NCBI GenBank assembly: GCA_002421005.1
Contig: DIJC01000014.1
Coordinates: forward strand, 6,782 to 70,781
Length of the DNA: 64,000 nt
Direction of reading: 5' to 3'
Source of the DNA: Enterobacteriaceae bacterium UBA5654
GTDB taxonomy: Bacteria; Pseudomonadota; Gammaproteobacteria; Enterobacterales; Enterobacteriaceae
The notes below the pieces were generated by a model. It did no database searches and was not told where the DNA came from. It worked only from the letters and a program-made list of their open reading frames with translations. Below, one piece after another: positions 40,009-48,688 of the stretch (positions are counted from its first letter, which is position 1; each line of letters begins with the position of its first letter). Position numbers and translations under genes: made by a program.

Positions 40009-40712
40009 CTCTCCTGAAAACACAGCGCGACAGTGAGCCGGATGCTCTTGAAACATCCATGGCAATGATTGCTTCTGCCCTGTCTGATCCGTCAAGGGTC
40101 AGTATCCTGTGCGCCCTGATGGACGGGCGCGCGTGGACAGCCACTGAGCTCAGCGCTGTCGCCGGCGTTGCCGCATCCACAACCAGCGGACATCTCAGCC
40201 GACTTCTCAGCAACGGGCTGGTTATATGCCTGACGCAGGGGCGTCACCGTTATTACAGTCTTGCGGGCCATCATATTGCCGGACTGCTGGAAAACCTGAT
40301 GGGGGTTTCCATGCATACACATCCGGCGCCCCCATCCAGTACGCCGGTATATCTTCGTTACGCACGTACCTGCTATGACCACCTTGCAGGCGAGCTTGCT
40401 GTTAATATTTATGACTTTATGCTGCGGGAAAAATGGCTTGAGGCTGATGGCGTGGCGCTGACGTCAGTCGGCAAAGCCCATTTTGAAAAACTTGGCGCAG
40501 TGCTTAATTCACGCCCGCGTCGTAAACCTTCATGTCCCTGCCTCGACTGGAGCGAAAGACGTTTCCATCTTGGAGGTGACGCCGGCTCAGCACTGATGAC
40601 GCTTTTCCTGCAAAAAGAATGGATAACGCGCACGCCGGGATATCGTGAAGTAAATGTGACCGACAGTGGAAGGAGTGCAATGTTTCGGCTGTTTAATGTG
40701 AAAGTCATCTGA
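40005..40712 (+). CDS. ArsR-type winged-helix transcriptional regulator
   Basis: This 235-residue protein has an ArsR-like HTH at about 20-95 (IASALSDPSRVSILCALMDGRAWTATELSAVAGVAASTTSGHLSRLLSNGLV). The extended C-terminal half is about 130 residues with a CPCLDWSERR Cys pair that might sense metal or redox. It is longer than classic ArsR repressors (about 100). It likely controls its own operon with the ABM and ACT genes. The start overlaps the ACT gene by ATGA. Confidence 0.82.
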   Translation: MTLLKTQRDSEPDALETSMAMIASALSDPSRVSILCALMDGRAWTATELSAVAGVAASTTSGHLSRLLSNGLVICLTQGRHRYYSLAGHHIAGLLENLMGVSMHTHPAPPSSTPVYLRYARTCYDHLAGELAVNIYDFMLREKWLEADGVALTSVGKAHFEKLGAVLNSRPRRKPSCPCLDWSERRFHLGGDAGSALMTLFLQKEWITRTPGYREVNVTDSGRSAMFRLFNVKVI

Positions 40713-40984
40713 GTCCACATCATGCACCTGATGTGTTAGAGCAGACTACCCCGGGTGGCTTCACGTTCAATGCCGCACCTTACTTTAGTCCGACATGAAT
40801 GATTATCTGACAGACCCTGTCTAATTTCTGCCTCCTGTCACCAGGCCCGCTTTTCGCTCAAAACAGCCTGTCGATGTCTGGCACACAGTTACAGCATAAC
40901 AGGCAGCTTTGTGCCAGAAGTGCGCGTTGCAAACATGATTTTTTAGCGTAGTTTACTTATAGTGGATCATTTATGGAGATAATC
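40713..40984. other. intergenic region with repeat fragment
   Basis: These 272 bases lie between the ArsR-type and TPR genes. They hold a degenerate copy of the island's dispersed repeat (CCGCTTTTCGCTCA at 40847-40860, GTGCCAGAAG near 40911). The rest shows nothing recognisable apart from an expected promoter near 40940-40970. Confidence 0.4.
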
Positions 40985-41473
40985 ATGAATTCTGATTTGG
41001 TAAGCCATGCAATTGAATTGAGGAAACAGGGGAAATTTGAAGAAAGCAGGAGTCTTTTATTCTCGCTAGTTGATTCATTTGAAGATAAAGGATCAATTTA
41101 TCTGAATATAGCTTGGTCATATGACAATCAGGGAATGGAGAAGGACGCGCTTAACTATTACGCTTTGTCTTTGAAAGAAAAAATGCCTGATGATCAAATA
41201 TTTGACGCTACTTTTGGTTTGGCCTGTACTTATAGATGTCTTGGTGATTTACAGAAAGCAGAAAATATTTTTAGTCAGTTACACAGGAAATACCCTGAGG
41301 CATTAGAAGTCATTCCTTTCTATGCTTTGTGCTTGTCCTCTCTTGGCAGAAAAGATGATGCAATTAAGCTCCTATTTGTACTTATACTCGAAAGCCCATC
41401 GATAGAGGCAGTGCGTCCCTATTTTAAAACTCTATTAGAATATGTTAACGCTGAATATCCGAAGCCAATATGA
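40985..41473 (+). CDS. tetratricopeptide-repeat protein of unknown function
   Basis: This 162-residue soluble protein is built from about four TPR-like helix pairs: AIELRKQGKFEESRSLLFSLV, YLNIAWSYDNQGMEKDALNYY, FGLACTYRCLGDLQKAENIFSQL and FYALCLSSLGRKDDAIKLL. There is no signal peptide. It is AT-rich relative to core genes, consistent with recent transfer. The start is the second of two in-frame ATGs, five bases after GGAGA. It has no functionally linked neighbour. Confidence 0.72.
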   Translation: MNSDLVSHAIELRKQGKFEESRSLLFSLVDSFEDKGSIYLNIAWSYDNQGMEKDALNYYALSLKEKMPDDQIFDATFGLACTYRCLGDLQKAENIFSQLHRKYPEALEVIPFYALCLSSLGRKDDAIKLLFVLILESPSIEAVRPYFKTLLEYVNAEYPKPI

Positions 41474-41517
41474 AGTGGGGGAGTCCTGAAATACCTTAGC
41501 AGGTATAATGCCTGCTG

Positions 41518-41567
41518 TTCGCTCACAGCGGACCTTGCTTTCTGTCCGTTCCGTGCCAGAAGCGAAC
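41518..41567. repeat. dispersed island repeat copy
   Basis: TTCGCTCACAGCGGACC followed by TGTCCGTTCCGTGCCAGAAG-CGAAC. The same two blocks recur at 43717-43779 and 44866-44922, with partial copies at 39053, 40847 and 48833. The second block carries a GTCCG(C/T)T...AGCG(G/A)AC inverted repeat. Confidence 0.7.
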
Positions 41568-41729
41568 ATTCACGTACAGGCTGTTAAAGCAGCCGTTAAA
41601 TTTCTCACGCACCTGACTGCTTAAGTCAGCGATGCTGAAGATTATTTTCAGAAAGACCCGCCTGATAGCGGGTCTGTGAGGCGCTTGTTTTATGTGCATA
41701 AGCAGGTACAGAAGAGGTTTGATTGCCAA

Positions 41730-43163
41730 TTACGCAGATGCTGTTGATAAACCATTGGCCGCGTTACGAGGCAACAGACGGGAAACAAAAAGCCCCGCAA
41801 CCTGTCCGGCCGCAGCAAGATAAAAAGCCAGCTGTAAGGCATTTTCAAGACTGCTCACAGAGGTTTCCCGTTGCAGGCTCTCACTCCCGATCCCGGATAG
41901 TGCTATCAGCACAGCAATACCAATCGCATTACCCACATTCAGCGTTGTAGAAGCCATACCTGAAGCGATCCCCTGCTCGTTATGCGGTACGCCTGAGCCC
42001 GAAGCTATCCACATTGCCGTCCATACAATACCCTGCCCTGCTCCTGAAATGACCAGACCCGGCATTATGTTCAAATAAGATGCACCAGAAAATGCTGCCG
42101 GTGCCAGGGCCAGCGTACCCGTAATACCCATTAAAAAACCAATAAGTAATGCTGCGCGCACCGGCAGACGATTTGCGAGCCGCGCGCCGAGCTGCGTTCC
42201 GGCAAAGATTGCCAGCGAAGGAATAATAAATGCCAGACCCGTCTGTAAAGCGCTGTACCCCATAACACTCTGAAACAGAATCGTCAGGAAATAAGGCAGA
42301 GCGCCAAAGGTTCCCATGTAAATAAATGTCATCGCCATGCCTGTAACCAGACTGCGGTTTCTGAATAACCGTAACGGCATCAGTGGATCCTGGCTACGGG
42401 CCTCAATAGTCACAAACAGCAGCAGAGACATAGCGGCCAGACTCAGAGAGAAAAGAATATGTCCTGAGAGCCAGCCGTCTTCAGGTCCCTGAACCAGAGC
42501 GTATACCAGCAGGGTGGCGCCCACCGTCACCGTTACAGCGCCTGGAAAATCAAAACTGTGGCGCTTATTCCTGAGACTGTCTTTCGGTAAGACATAAAAA
42601 GCAGCACAAATCGCGATGGCTGCCAGTATAACGTTGACGAAAAATACCGACGGCCAGCCATACGCACTGGTGAGTACTCCTCCGGCAAGCGATCCCAGAG
42701 TGAGACCGCTTGCGCCTGCGCCGCCCCAGACAGCCAGTGCCCGGTTCCGTGAAGGTCCTTCCTCAAAAAGTCTGTTTATAAGTGACAGCGTGGATGGAAA
42801 AAGTAATGCGGCGCCTATGCCTTGTAGGGCACGCGCTATAACGATAACTACAGGCTCCCACGCTAAACCGCCTGCAAGCGAAGAAAATGCATATAGCCAT
42901 AATGCGCAAATAAATACGCGACGTTGCCCCAGCAGATCGGCAGCCCGACCACCGAAAAGTAAAAAACCTCCGCAACATACCGTATAGGCACTGACAACCC
43001 ACTGGAGAGTCTGCTCAGAAAACCCCAGCCCGGCACCAATTTCCGGCAGTGCTACAAATACAATATTTATATCCAGTGAGTAAATGAGCTGGGCGAACGC
43101 CAGCAGCGCAAGGCTCCAGTTTTGTAAACGTCGGGCACCTGAATCCATTGTGGATGTGGCCAT
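41730..43163 (-). CDS. MFS transporter, DHA2 family multidrug efflux type
   Basis: This is a 477-residue membrane protein with about 14 hydrophobic helices. Its signatures are YSLDINIVFVALPEIGAGLGFSEQTLQWVVSAYT, the motif A-like GGRAADLLGQRRVF, RALQGIGAALLFPSTLSLI and GWPSVFFVNVILA, as in SmvA/EmrB/QacA-type pumps. It probably exports toxic organic cations or drugs; the substrate is unknown. A winged-helix regulator is divergent, and an extensive palindrome lies 30 bases before the start, so regulated efflux is likely. Confidence 0.85.
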   Translation of the reverse strand: MATSTMDSGARRLQNWSLALLAFAQLIYSLDINIVFVALPEIGAGLGFSEQTLQWVVSAYTVCCGGFLLFGGRAADLLGQRRVFICALWLYAFSSLAGGLAWEPVVIVIARALQGIGAALLFPSTLSLINRLFEEGPSRNRALAVWGGAGASGLTLGSLAGGVLTSAYGWPSVFFVNVILAAIAICAAFYVLPKDSLRNKRHSFDFPGAVTVTVGATLLVYALVQGPEDGWLSGHILFSLSLAAMSLLLFVTIEARSQDPLMPLRLFRNRSLVTGMAMTFIYMGTFGALPYFLTILFQSVMGYSALQTGLAFIIPSLAIFAGTQLGARLANRLPVRAALLIGFLMGITGTLALAPAAFSGASYLNIMPGLVISGAGQGIVWTAMWIASGSGVPHNEQGIASGMASTTLNVGNAIGIAVLIALSGIGSESLQRETSVSSLENALQLAFYLAAAGQVAGLFVSRLLPRNAANGLSTASA

Positions 43164-43191
43164 AGAACAATCTCCGTCTCAATTTATAAAC

Positions 43192-43246
43192 ACTAATGTA
43201 CGAGTACATGCGTACATTTAATGTATGTATGTACTCGTACATTAGT
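43192..43246. promoter_or_regulatory. 55-bp palindromic operator between MFS pump and regulator
   Basis: ACTAATGTACGAGTACAT (43192-43209) is the exact complement of ATGTACTCGTACATTAGT (43229-43246). The 19 central bases are imperfectly palindromic, with more GTAC/GTAT steps. It sits in the 128-base space between divergent genes, 46 bases before the regulator ATG. It is almost certainly the regulator's binding site. Confidence 0.82.
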
Positions 43247-43291
43247 CAACTGATAAAATTTAACGTAGGATGGAGGTATGTTAACTACTCT

Positions 43292-43660
43292 ATGGAAAAG
43301 CTGATGCTTGCTAACCACCCTGACAGAGAACTAATTCGTATTGAGAATGTGCTGGCCGCTTTGGGAAATCCATTACGCCTGACAGTGGTACGTGTGCTTG
43401 CTGGCGGAGGCGAACATGCCTGTAGCGCGGTGCTGAGTGGCATTCCCAAATCGACGCTGACTCACCACTGGCGTGTATTGCGCGACAGTGGTGTGATCTG
43501 GCAGCGCCCCTTCGGGCGAGAAAACTTATTGTCGCTGCGTCGGGAAGATCTCGATGCGCGTTTTCCCGGCCTCCTTGATGCCCTGTTGGGGGCAGTTAAA
43601 AATGATGCTCTCACACAAGAGTCGACTACAAAAAATCTGCCACAGCTATCTTCAAAATAG
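43292..43660 (+). CDS. ArsR-family winged-helix regulator of the adjacent pump
   Basis: This is a 122-residue HTH protein. ENVLAALGNPLRLTVVRVLAGGGEHACSAVLSGIPKSTLTHHWRVLRDSGVIWQRPFGRENLLSLRREDLDARFPGLLDAL is a standard ArsR-type fold with recognition helix KSTLTHHWRVLRDSG. No Cys metal site of the classic type is evident, so the inducer may be an organic compound. The start is the ATG opening MEKLML, though its ribosome site is poor. It is divergent from the pump around the palindrome. Confidence 0.82.
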   Translation: MEKLMLANHPDRELIRIENVLAALGNPLRLTVVRVLAGGGEHACSAVLSGIPKSTLTHHWRVLRDSGVIWQRPFGRENLLSLRREDLDARFPGLLDALLGAVKNDALTQESTTKNLPQLSSK

Positions 43661-43716
43661 GATGCGGATGCAAGACTGAAAGTGACTCACAGTCCGAATT
43701 CGATATTTCTACAATT

Positions 43717-43779
43717 CGCTTTTCGCTCAGAGCGTACGTTCAGCACCCTGCGATTGTCCGCTCCGTGCCATGAGCGGAC
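43717..43779. repeat. dispersed island repeat copy
   Basis: CGCTTTTCGCTCAGAGCG, then TGTCCGCTCCGTGCCATGAG-CGGAC, whose GTCCGCT/AGCGGAC arms are perfect. It lies in the 273-base space between the regulator and hydrolase genes. Confidence 0.7.
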
Positions 43780-43933
43780 TGCTATGTCAGATTGACTCAT
43801 GATCCATTTAGCTGTATAAAAAAACAGGTAAAAATTATCCCCCTTGTTATGTACAGCTTGTTCTGGTGGTTTCAGGTCAACTTAAAAAAATAACGGCAAG
43901 CTGCTCATCACTGTTTATCTAAAGGATAAAAAA

Positions 43934-44680
43934 ATGAACTCTTTTTTATCATCCACTGCTAATTGCCTTGTGCGTTGGCACGACTTCCCCGGTACGGGAG
44001 CGCCGGTGCTCTTTGTTCATGGATTAGGTTGTGCCTCCTCCTACGAATATCCACGCGTTGTAACAGACCCTCTTTTTGGTGGCAGAAGGGCCATTCTCAT
44101 TGATTTACCTGGCTGCGGATATAGCCAAAAGCCCAGGGATTATAGTTACTCAATTTCTGATCAGGCTAGCGTGGTAGCCGAGTTTGTTGTGCATCTGGGT
44201 ATCAAGCATTGCTACCTCTATGGGCACAGTATGGGAGGCTGTATCAGTATCGAAGCGGCAGGTTTACTCAAAGAGTACCTGTTGGGGATAGTCGTATCCG
44301 AACCTAATTTTCATCCCGGTGGTGGTTTTTTCAGTAAAAAGATTTGTAGCTACGGCGAGGATGAATTTATCGACAGCGGGTGGCAACAAATGGTGGCACA
44401 GGACTCCACTCCCTGGTCAGCCAGCCTGGATGCCGATGCACCGTGGGCGGTATGGCGTGGAGCTGCGAGCCTTATATCAGGCAATAACTGGAAGGATTTA
44501 TTTATTCAACTTCCTATTGAGAAACAGCTGATATTCGGTGAGTATTCTCTGCCTGATGATGATTTCACCTACCTAACTGCCTCTGGTATATCAACGGTTA
44601 TTTTACCGACATGTGGACACTGTATGTCATGGGAAAATCCTGGGGCTCTTGCAGGAACGTTATCAGAATTTTGCAAATAA
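43934..44680 (+). CDS. alpha/beta hydrolase
   Basis: This is a 248-residue alpha/beta-hydrolase-fold enzyme. The oxyanion loop VLFVHGLGCASSYEYP and DLPGCGYSQKP lead to the nucleophile elbow YGHSMGG (Ser98). An acidic residue follows, and the catalytic His lies in PTCGHCMSWENPG near the C-terminus. There is no signal peptide, so it is cytoplasmic. The substrate is unknown; such proteins include esterases, lactonases and C-C hydrolases. AAAGGATAAAAAA precedes the ATG. Base composition is lower in GC than the core. It is monocistronic. Confidence 0.8.
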   Translation: MNSFLSSTANCLVRWHDFPGTGAPVLFVHGLGCASSYEYPRVVTDPLFGGRRAILIDLPGCGYSQKPRDYSYSISDQASVVAEFVVHLGIKHCYLYGHSMGGCISIEAAGLLKEYLLGIVVSEPNFHPGGGFFSKKICSYGEDEFIDSGWQQMVAQDSTPWSASLDADAPWAVWRGAASLISGNNWKDLFIQLPIEKQLIFGEYSLPDDDFTYLTASGISTVILPTCGHCMSWENPGALAGTLSEFCK

Positions 44681-44865
44681 ATTGCTTTATTTAATTATTC
44701 GCCAGGAAACCGCCTTCACTTATTGCGTTGAGATGTCTGTACGATGGGAAGTGATTCTTTACCGGCGGTCATATGCATATAGTTCTGAAGGTTAAGCTGT
44801 ATCCCGCTTAACTGGCCCTGACTCTTGTGGGAGTTCCTGTACTCCGGCTAACCCAACTTACGCTC

Positions 44866-44922
44866 CTCGCTCACAGCGGACCTTCAGATCAATTAGCTCG
44901 TCCGCTCCGTGCCAAAGTGGAC
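44866..44922. repeat. dispersed island repeat copy
   Basis: CTCGCTCACAGCGGACC followed by CGTCCGCTCCGTGCCAAAGT-GGAC, between the hydrolase and LysR genes. Same two-block layout as 41518-41567 and 43717-43779. Confidence 0.7.
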
Positions 44923-44960
44923 ATGATAGCATCGTTTTATGTTTATTTATGGGGAGCATA

Positions 44961-45860
44961 TCATTCCATCTTTGGAACCATTGATAATTTTATCAATTCA
45001 AGCATCACTTTAAAGGCAGGATTATCATTGTCCTCGCGCCAGGCCAGATACAGCAGGCTCTCAATCCCGGCGGGCAAGGTAATACGGCGATAGACGATAT
45101 CATTAAACAAAATACGCGAAGCACTTTCCGGGACGAATGCCATACCCATACCGGCGTTTACAAGTGAGAGAATTGTCAGCGTTGAGCCAATATATTGCAC
45201 ATAATCCGGTTGAATATTATTCGAACGGAACATCCCGGTCAGCAGTTCATAAAATGGCTGCCAGGTGGATAACGCATACATAATAAACGGCTGCTTATCG
45301 AGATGGGTAATTGTAATATCCGACAGTTTCGCCAGTTCATGCTGACGTGGTACCGCCAGCACAAACGGCTCACTCACCAGAATTTCACTGCTCACACCGG
45401 TCAAAGCCGAAGGGGCACGCACAAGGCCAATATCGCTTTGACGCAGGCGCAGAGCTTCGAATTGCTCACCGGTGGTCATCTCCTTGAGCGAGATATCAAT
45501 GTGCGGATAACGCTCTTTGCCCCTGGCCACTACCATCGGCAAAAATGCATAAACTGCGCTCGCCACAAAGCTGATTTCTACCGAGCCGATATTGCCCTGC
45601 GACATCTTCTGCACGTTCAGCATCGCCACATGCGAGCGTTGCAATAAATCCTGCGCCTCGATAAAAAATCTTCTGCCAGCGGCCGTAAGCACCACTGTTC
45701 GAGTTGTGCGCTCAAAAAGCTCAACACCCAGTTGATGTTCCAGCAGCTGGATCTGCCTGCTGAGTGGAGGTTGCGTCATATTTAACCGTTTTGCTGCGCG
45801 CGAAAAATTCAGTTCGGTAGCAACGGCGAGGAAAAATCTCAGTTGGCTTAACTCAAACAT
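44961..45860 (-). CDS. LysR-family transcriptional regulator
   Basis: This is a 299-residue LysR protein. The N-terminal winged helix reads LRFFLAVATELNFSRAAKRLNMTQPPLSRQIQLLEHQLGVELFERTTR, and the C-terminal substrate-binding domain covers about 90-290. It is divergent from the dehydratase gene across 105 bases, the usual LysR layout, and most likely activates the dehydratase and transporter in response to the sugar acid. An AATCAA-TTCT-TTGATT inverted repeat (45879-45894) in the shared space is a candidate site. Confidence 0.88.
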   Translation of the reverse strand: MFELSQLRFFLAVATELNFSRAAKRLNMTQPPLSRQIQLLEHQLGVELFERTTRTVVLTAAGRRFFIEAQDLLQRSHVAMLNVQKMSQGNIGSVEISFVASAVYAFLPMVVARGKERYPHIDISLKEMTTGEQFEALRLRQSDIGLVRAPSALTGVSSEILVSEPFVLAVPRQHELAKLSDITITHLDKQPFIMYALSTWQPFYELLTGMFRSNNIQPDYVQYIGSTLTILSLVNAGMGMAFVPESASRILFNDIVYRRITLPAGIESLLYLAWREDNDNPAFKVMLELIKLSMVPKME

Positions 45861-45878
45861 TTATACAAATCCGGCATA

Positions 45879-45894
45879 AATCAATTCTTTGATT
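45879..45894. promoter_or_regulatory. candidate LysR-binding inverted repeat
   Basis: AATCAA and TTGATT are separated by TTCT, about 19 bases upstream of the LysR start and 72 before the dehydratase start. The short dyad in a divergent LysR promoter fits such a site, but it is only six bases per arm. Confidence 0.4.
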
Positions 45895-45965
45895 GGATTA
45901 GACAGTATGAGTCCACAGGCGCAATCTGGTAAAGCCCTCAACAACATGAAATATAAGGTTCGTCT

Positions 45966-47126
45966 ATGTCTACACAGAATACCCTTGCCCAGACTGACGC
46001 TTTTGACCGTATCAGCTGGATTAAACTCTCTTCTGTTAATGTCCCGCTGAACACGGCGGTGAGTGATGCAAAAGTCCTGACCGGCCGCCAGAATGCGCTG
46101 AAGGATGTGGCGCTGCTGATTGCGGAAATCGAAACCGAACAGGGTTATCGCGGCCTGGGTTTTACCTACACACTGCGTAACGGCGGCCCGGCACAATTCA
46201 GCCACGCTAAAGAGATGGCCCCACTGCTGATTGGCGAAGATCCGAACGACATTTCCCGCCTGTGGAGCAAACTGGTTTGGGCAGGCGCATCCGTCGGCCG
46301 TAGCGGCCTGGCGACACAAGCCATTGCCGCGTTTGATACCGCCCTGTGGGATCTGAAAGCCAAACGCGCCAACCTGTCGTTGGCAAAATTACTGGGCGCT
46401 CAGCGTAACGAAGTGCGTTGCTACAACACCTCCGGCGGGTATCTGCAGGCATCGGTAGACGAAATTATCGACAAATCCCAGGCCTCTCTGGCACGCGGTA
46501 TCGGCGGCATCAAAATGAAAGTCGGCCACCCGGATCGTCGTCAGGATCTGCAACGCGTTGACGCCATTCGCAAAGCGCTGGGCGACGACACGCCGCTTAT
46601 GGTCGACGTCAACCAGCAGTGGGATCGCACCACCGCCCTGCGGATGGGCATGGCGATGGAACAGTACAACCTGCAATGGATTGAAGAGCCGCTGGATGCC
46701 TACGATGTGGAAGGCCACTGTATGCTCTCTTCCAATCTGGTGACGCCAGTCGGCACCGGCGAGATGCTCACCAGCGCGAGCGAAGTGGCCGAATATATTC
46801 GTCAGGGTGCGGTAGATTTGGTGATGCACGACGCCCCGCGCGTTGGCGGTATCACTCCGTTCCTGAAAGTGCAACAAATGGCAGAAGACCACGGTCTGAT
46901 GATGGCACCGCACTTCGTTATGGAAATTCACATACATCTGGCTGCCGCCTACGCCCACGAAACCTGGGTGGAACATTTTGAGTGGCTGGAGCCGGTCTTT
47001 AACGAACGTCTGGAAATTCGCCATGGCCATATGATAGTGCCGACACGTCCGGGTCTTGGCCTGTCGCTGCACGACCAAACCACCGCCTGGACGGTGGCAA
47101 GCTTTGAAACTGGCAAACGTCATTAA
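45966..47126 (+). CDS. L-talarate/galactarate dehydratase-like enolase superfamily enzyme
   Basis: This is a 386-residue mandelate-racemase-group enzyme resembling the Salmonella L-talarate/galactarate dehydratase (398 residues) from VSDAKVLTGRQ through GKR at the end. Family motifs are the KxK-type base in GIGGIKMKVGHP, metal ligands in VDVNQQWDR, WIEEPLD and TGEMLTS, and the second catalytic His in APHFVMEIHIHLAAAY. It should dehydrate galactarate and/or L-talarate to 5-keto-4-deoxyglucarate. Its neighbours are a LysR regulator and a GarP/GudP-like carrier. Confidence 0.85.
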   Translation: MSTQNTLAQTDAFDRISWIKLSSVNVPLNTAVSDAKVLTGRQNALKDVALLIAEIETEQGYRGLGFTYTLRNGGPAQFSHAKEMAPLLIGEDPNDISRLWSKLVWAGASVGRSGLATQAIAAFDTALWDLKAKRANLSLAKLLGAQRNEVRCYNTSGGYLQASVDEIIDKSQASLARGIGGIKMKVGHPDRRQDLQRVDAIRKALGDDTPLMVDVNQQWDRTTALRMGMAMEQYNLQWIEEPLDAYDVEGHCMLSSNLVTPVGTGEMLTSASEVAEYIRQGAVDLVMHDAPRVGGITPFLKVQQMAEDHGLMMAPHFVMEIHIHLAAAYAHETWVEHFEWLEPVFNERLEIRHGHMIVPTRPGLGLSLHDQTTAWTVASFETGKRH

Positions 47127-47319
47127 TAACAAATCTGTGTGATAACCCGAAGCTGTTATACAGACTGGCAACTTATTGAGCACCCCGGGAATATTCCTTC
47201 GGCAGGGCACGCCTGAAAACGCGCTCTGTATTTTTCTTTTCTTTATTCTTTATCTGTATTGGCGTGGGTTGTTTTGAAAATAAATAGATAGAACACTGTA
47301 CCCTGTAAAGAGGTTTTCA

Positions 47320-48648
47320 ATGACCAGCAATACATCATCATTACGAAAACAAAAAAGCCATGTGCGTTACATTATATTAGTCATCGTCTTTATCATAACC
47401 AGCGTCAACTATGCCGATCGCGCAACCTTATCCATTGCCGGAAGTTCCGTTGCCAAAGAGTTAGGACTTGATCCTGGCGACATGGGACTGATTTTCTCAG
47501 CCTTTGGTTGGGCATACTTGATCATGCAAATCCCCGGCGGTTGGCTACTGGATAAATACGGCTCGAAAAGGGTCTACACCTGGAGCCTGTTCTTCTGGTC
47601 GTTTTTCACCTTCCTGCAAGGCTTTGTTGAGTTAATGCCACTCGCCTGGACAGTTATCAGCCTGTTTTTCCTGCGCTTTATGCTGGGTTTCTCCGAAGCT
47701 CCATCTTTCCCGGCGAACGCCCGCATTGTTTCCGCCTGGTTCCCGACCAATGAACGCGCCACTGCCACGGCCTGTTTTAACGCCGGGCAGTATTTCGCCC
47801 TCGCGCTCTTTTCCCCGCTGCTGGGTTGGCTGACCTTTGCCTGGGGCTGGCAGCATGTCTTCACCGTAATGGGTATTATCGGCTTTATTCTCACCTTTAT
47901 ATGGGTTCGCTACGTGCATAACCCGAGCGAGCACCCGATGATTTGCCAGCAGGAGCTGAAATACATTACCGACGGTGGTGCCATTATCGACATGGACACC
48001 AAATCGGCAGCGAAGAAAACCTCCGGCGGCTGGACCTCCGTGAAACAGATGCTGACCAACCGCATGTTAATGGGCGTGTTCCTTGGGCAGTATTTTATTA
48101 ACTCCATTACCTGGTTCTTCCTGACCTGGTTCCCGATTTATCTGGTTCAGCAGCGTGGGATGTCGATTCTGAACGTCGGGTTTATCGCCTCTGTTCCGGC
48201 TATTTGTGGCTTTGTGGGGGGTATTCTGGGTGGCGTATGTTCAGACTGGCTGCTGAAAAGAGGGATGAGTCTCACCGCCGCGCGCAAAATTCCTATCGTT
48301 TTCGGGATGCTGCTGGCAACCTCATTAATCCTGTGTAACTACATTGAAAGCCACGTGGTGGTAGTGTCTCTGATGGCGCTGGCCTTTTTTGGCAAGGGCT
48401 TCGGCGCGCTGGGCTGGACGGTGATCTCCGATGTGGCCCCGAAAGAAGCGGCAGGCATGTGTGGCGGTCTCTTTAACGCGTTCGGCAACGTGGCCTCCAT
48501 AGTGACGCCGCTGGTGATTGGCTATATGGTCAAAGAGATGCATTCGTTCAACAGCGCCCTGATTTTCGTTGGCGCGTCGGCGATTGCCGCCATGCTCTGC
48601 TATCTACTGGTGGTGGGAAAAATCAGCCGAATGGAATTGAAGATGTAA
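47320..48648 (+). CDS. MFS sugar-acid transporter (GarP/GudP-like)
   Basis: This is a 442-residue anion:cation symporter family carrier with twelve helices, close to E. coli GarP. Shared segments are VNYADRATLSIAG, FSAFGWAYLIMQIPGGWLLDKYGSK, FMLGFSEAPSFPANARIVSAWFPT and LGQYFINSITWFFLTWFPIYLVQ. It is likely the galactarate/talarate uptake system for the dehydratase 193 bases upstream. A strong terminator follows. Confidence 0.87.
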   Translation: MTSNTSSLRKQKSHVRYIILVIVFIITSVNYADRATLSIAGSSVAKELGLDPGDMGLIFSAFGWAYLIMQIPGGWLLDKYGSKRVYTWSLFFWSFFTFLQGFVELMPLAWTVISLFFLRFMLGFSEAPSFPANARIVSAWFPTNERATATACFNAGQYFALALFSPLLGWLTFAWGWQHVFTVMGIIGFILTFIWVRYVHNPSEHPMICQQELKYITDGGAIIDMDTKSAAKKTSGGWTSVKQMLTNRMLMGVFLGQYFINSITWFFLTWFPIYLVQQRGMSILNVGFIASVPAICGFVGGILGGVCSDWLLKRGMSLTAARKIPIVFGMLLATSLILCNYIESHVVVVSLMALAFFGKGFGALGWTVISDVAPKEAAGMCGGLFNAFGNVASIVTPLVIGYMVKEMHSFNSALIFVGASAIAAMLCYLLVVGKISRMELKM

Positions 48649-48654
48649 TGTCAT

Positions 48655-48688
48655 GATGCCCGGTAAATTCTGCTTACCGGGCATCTTT
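48655..48688 (+). terminator. terminator after the sugar-acid transporter
   Basis: A perfect 12-bp stem (GATGCCCGGTAA and complement) with a 7-base loop is followed by TTT, six bases past the stop. It ends the dehydratase-transporter operon. Confidence 0.85.
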
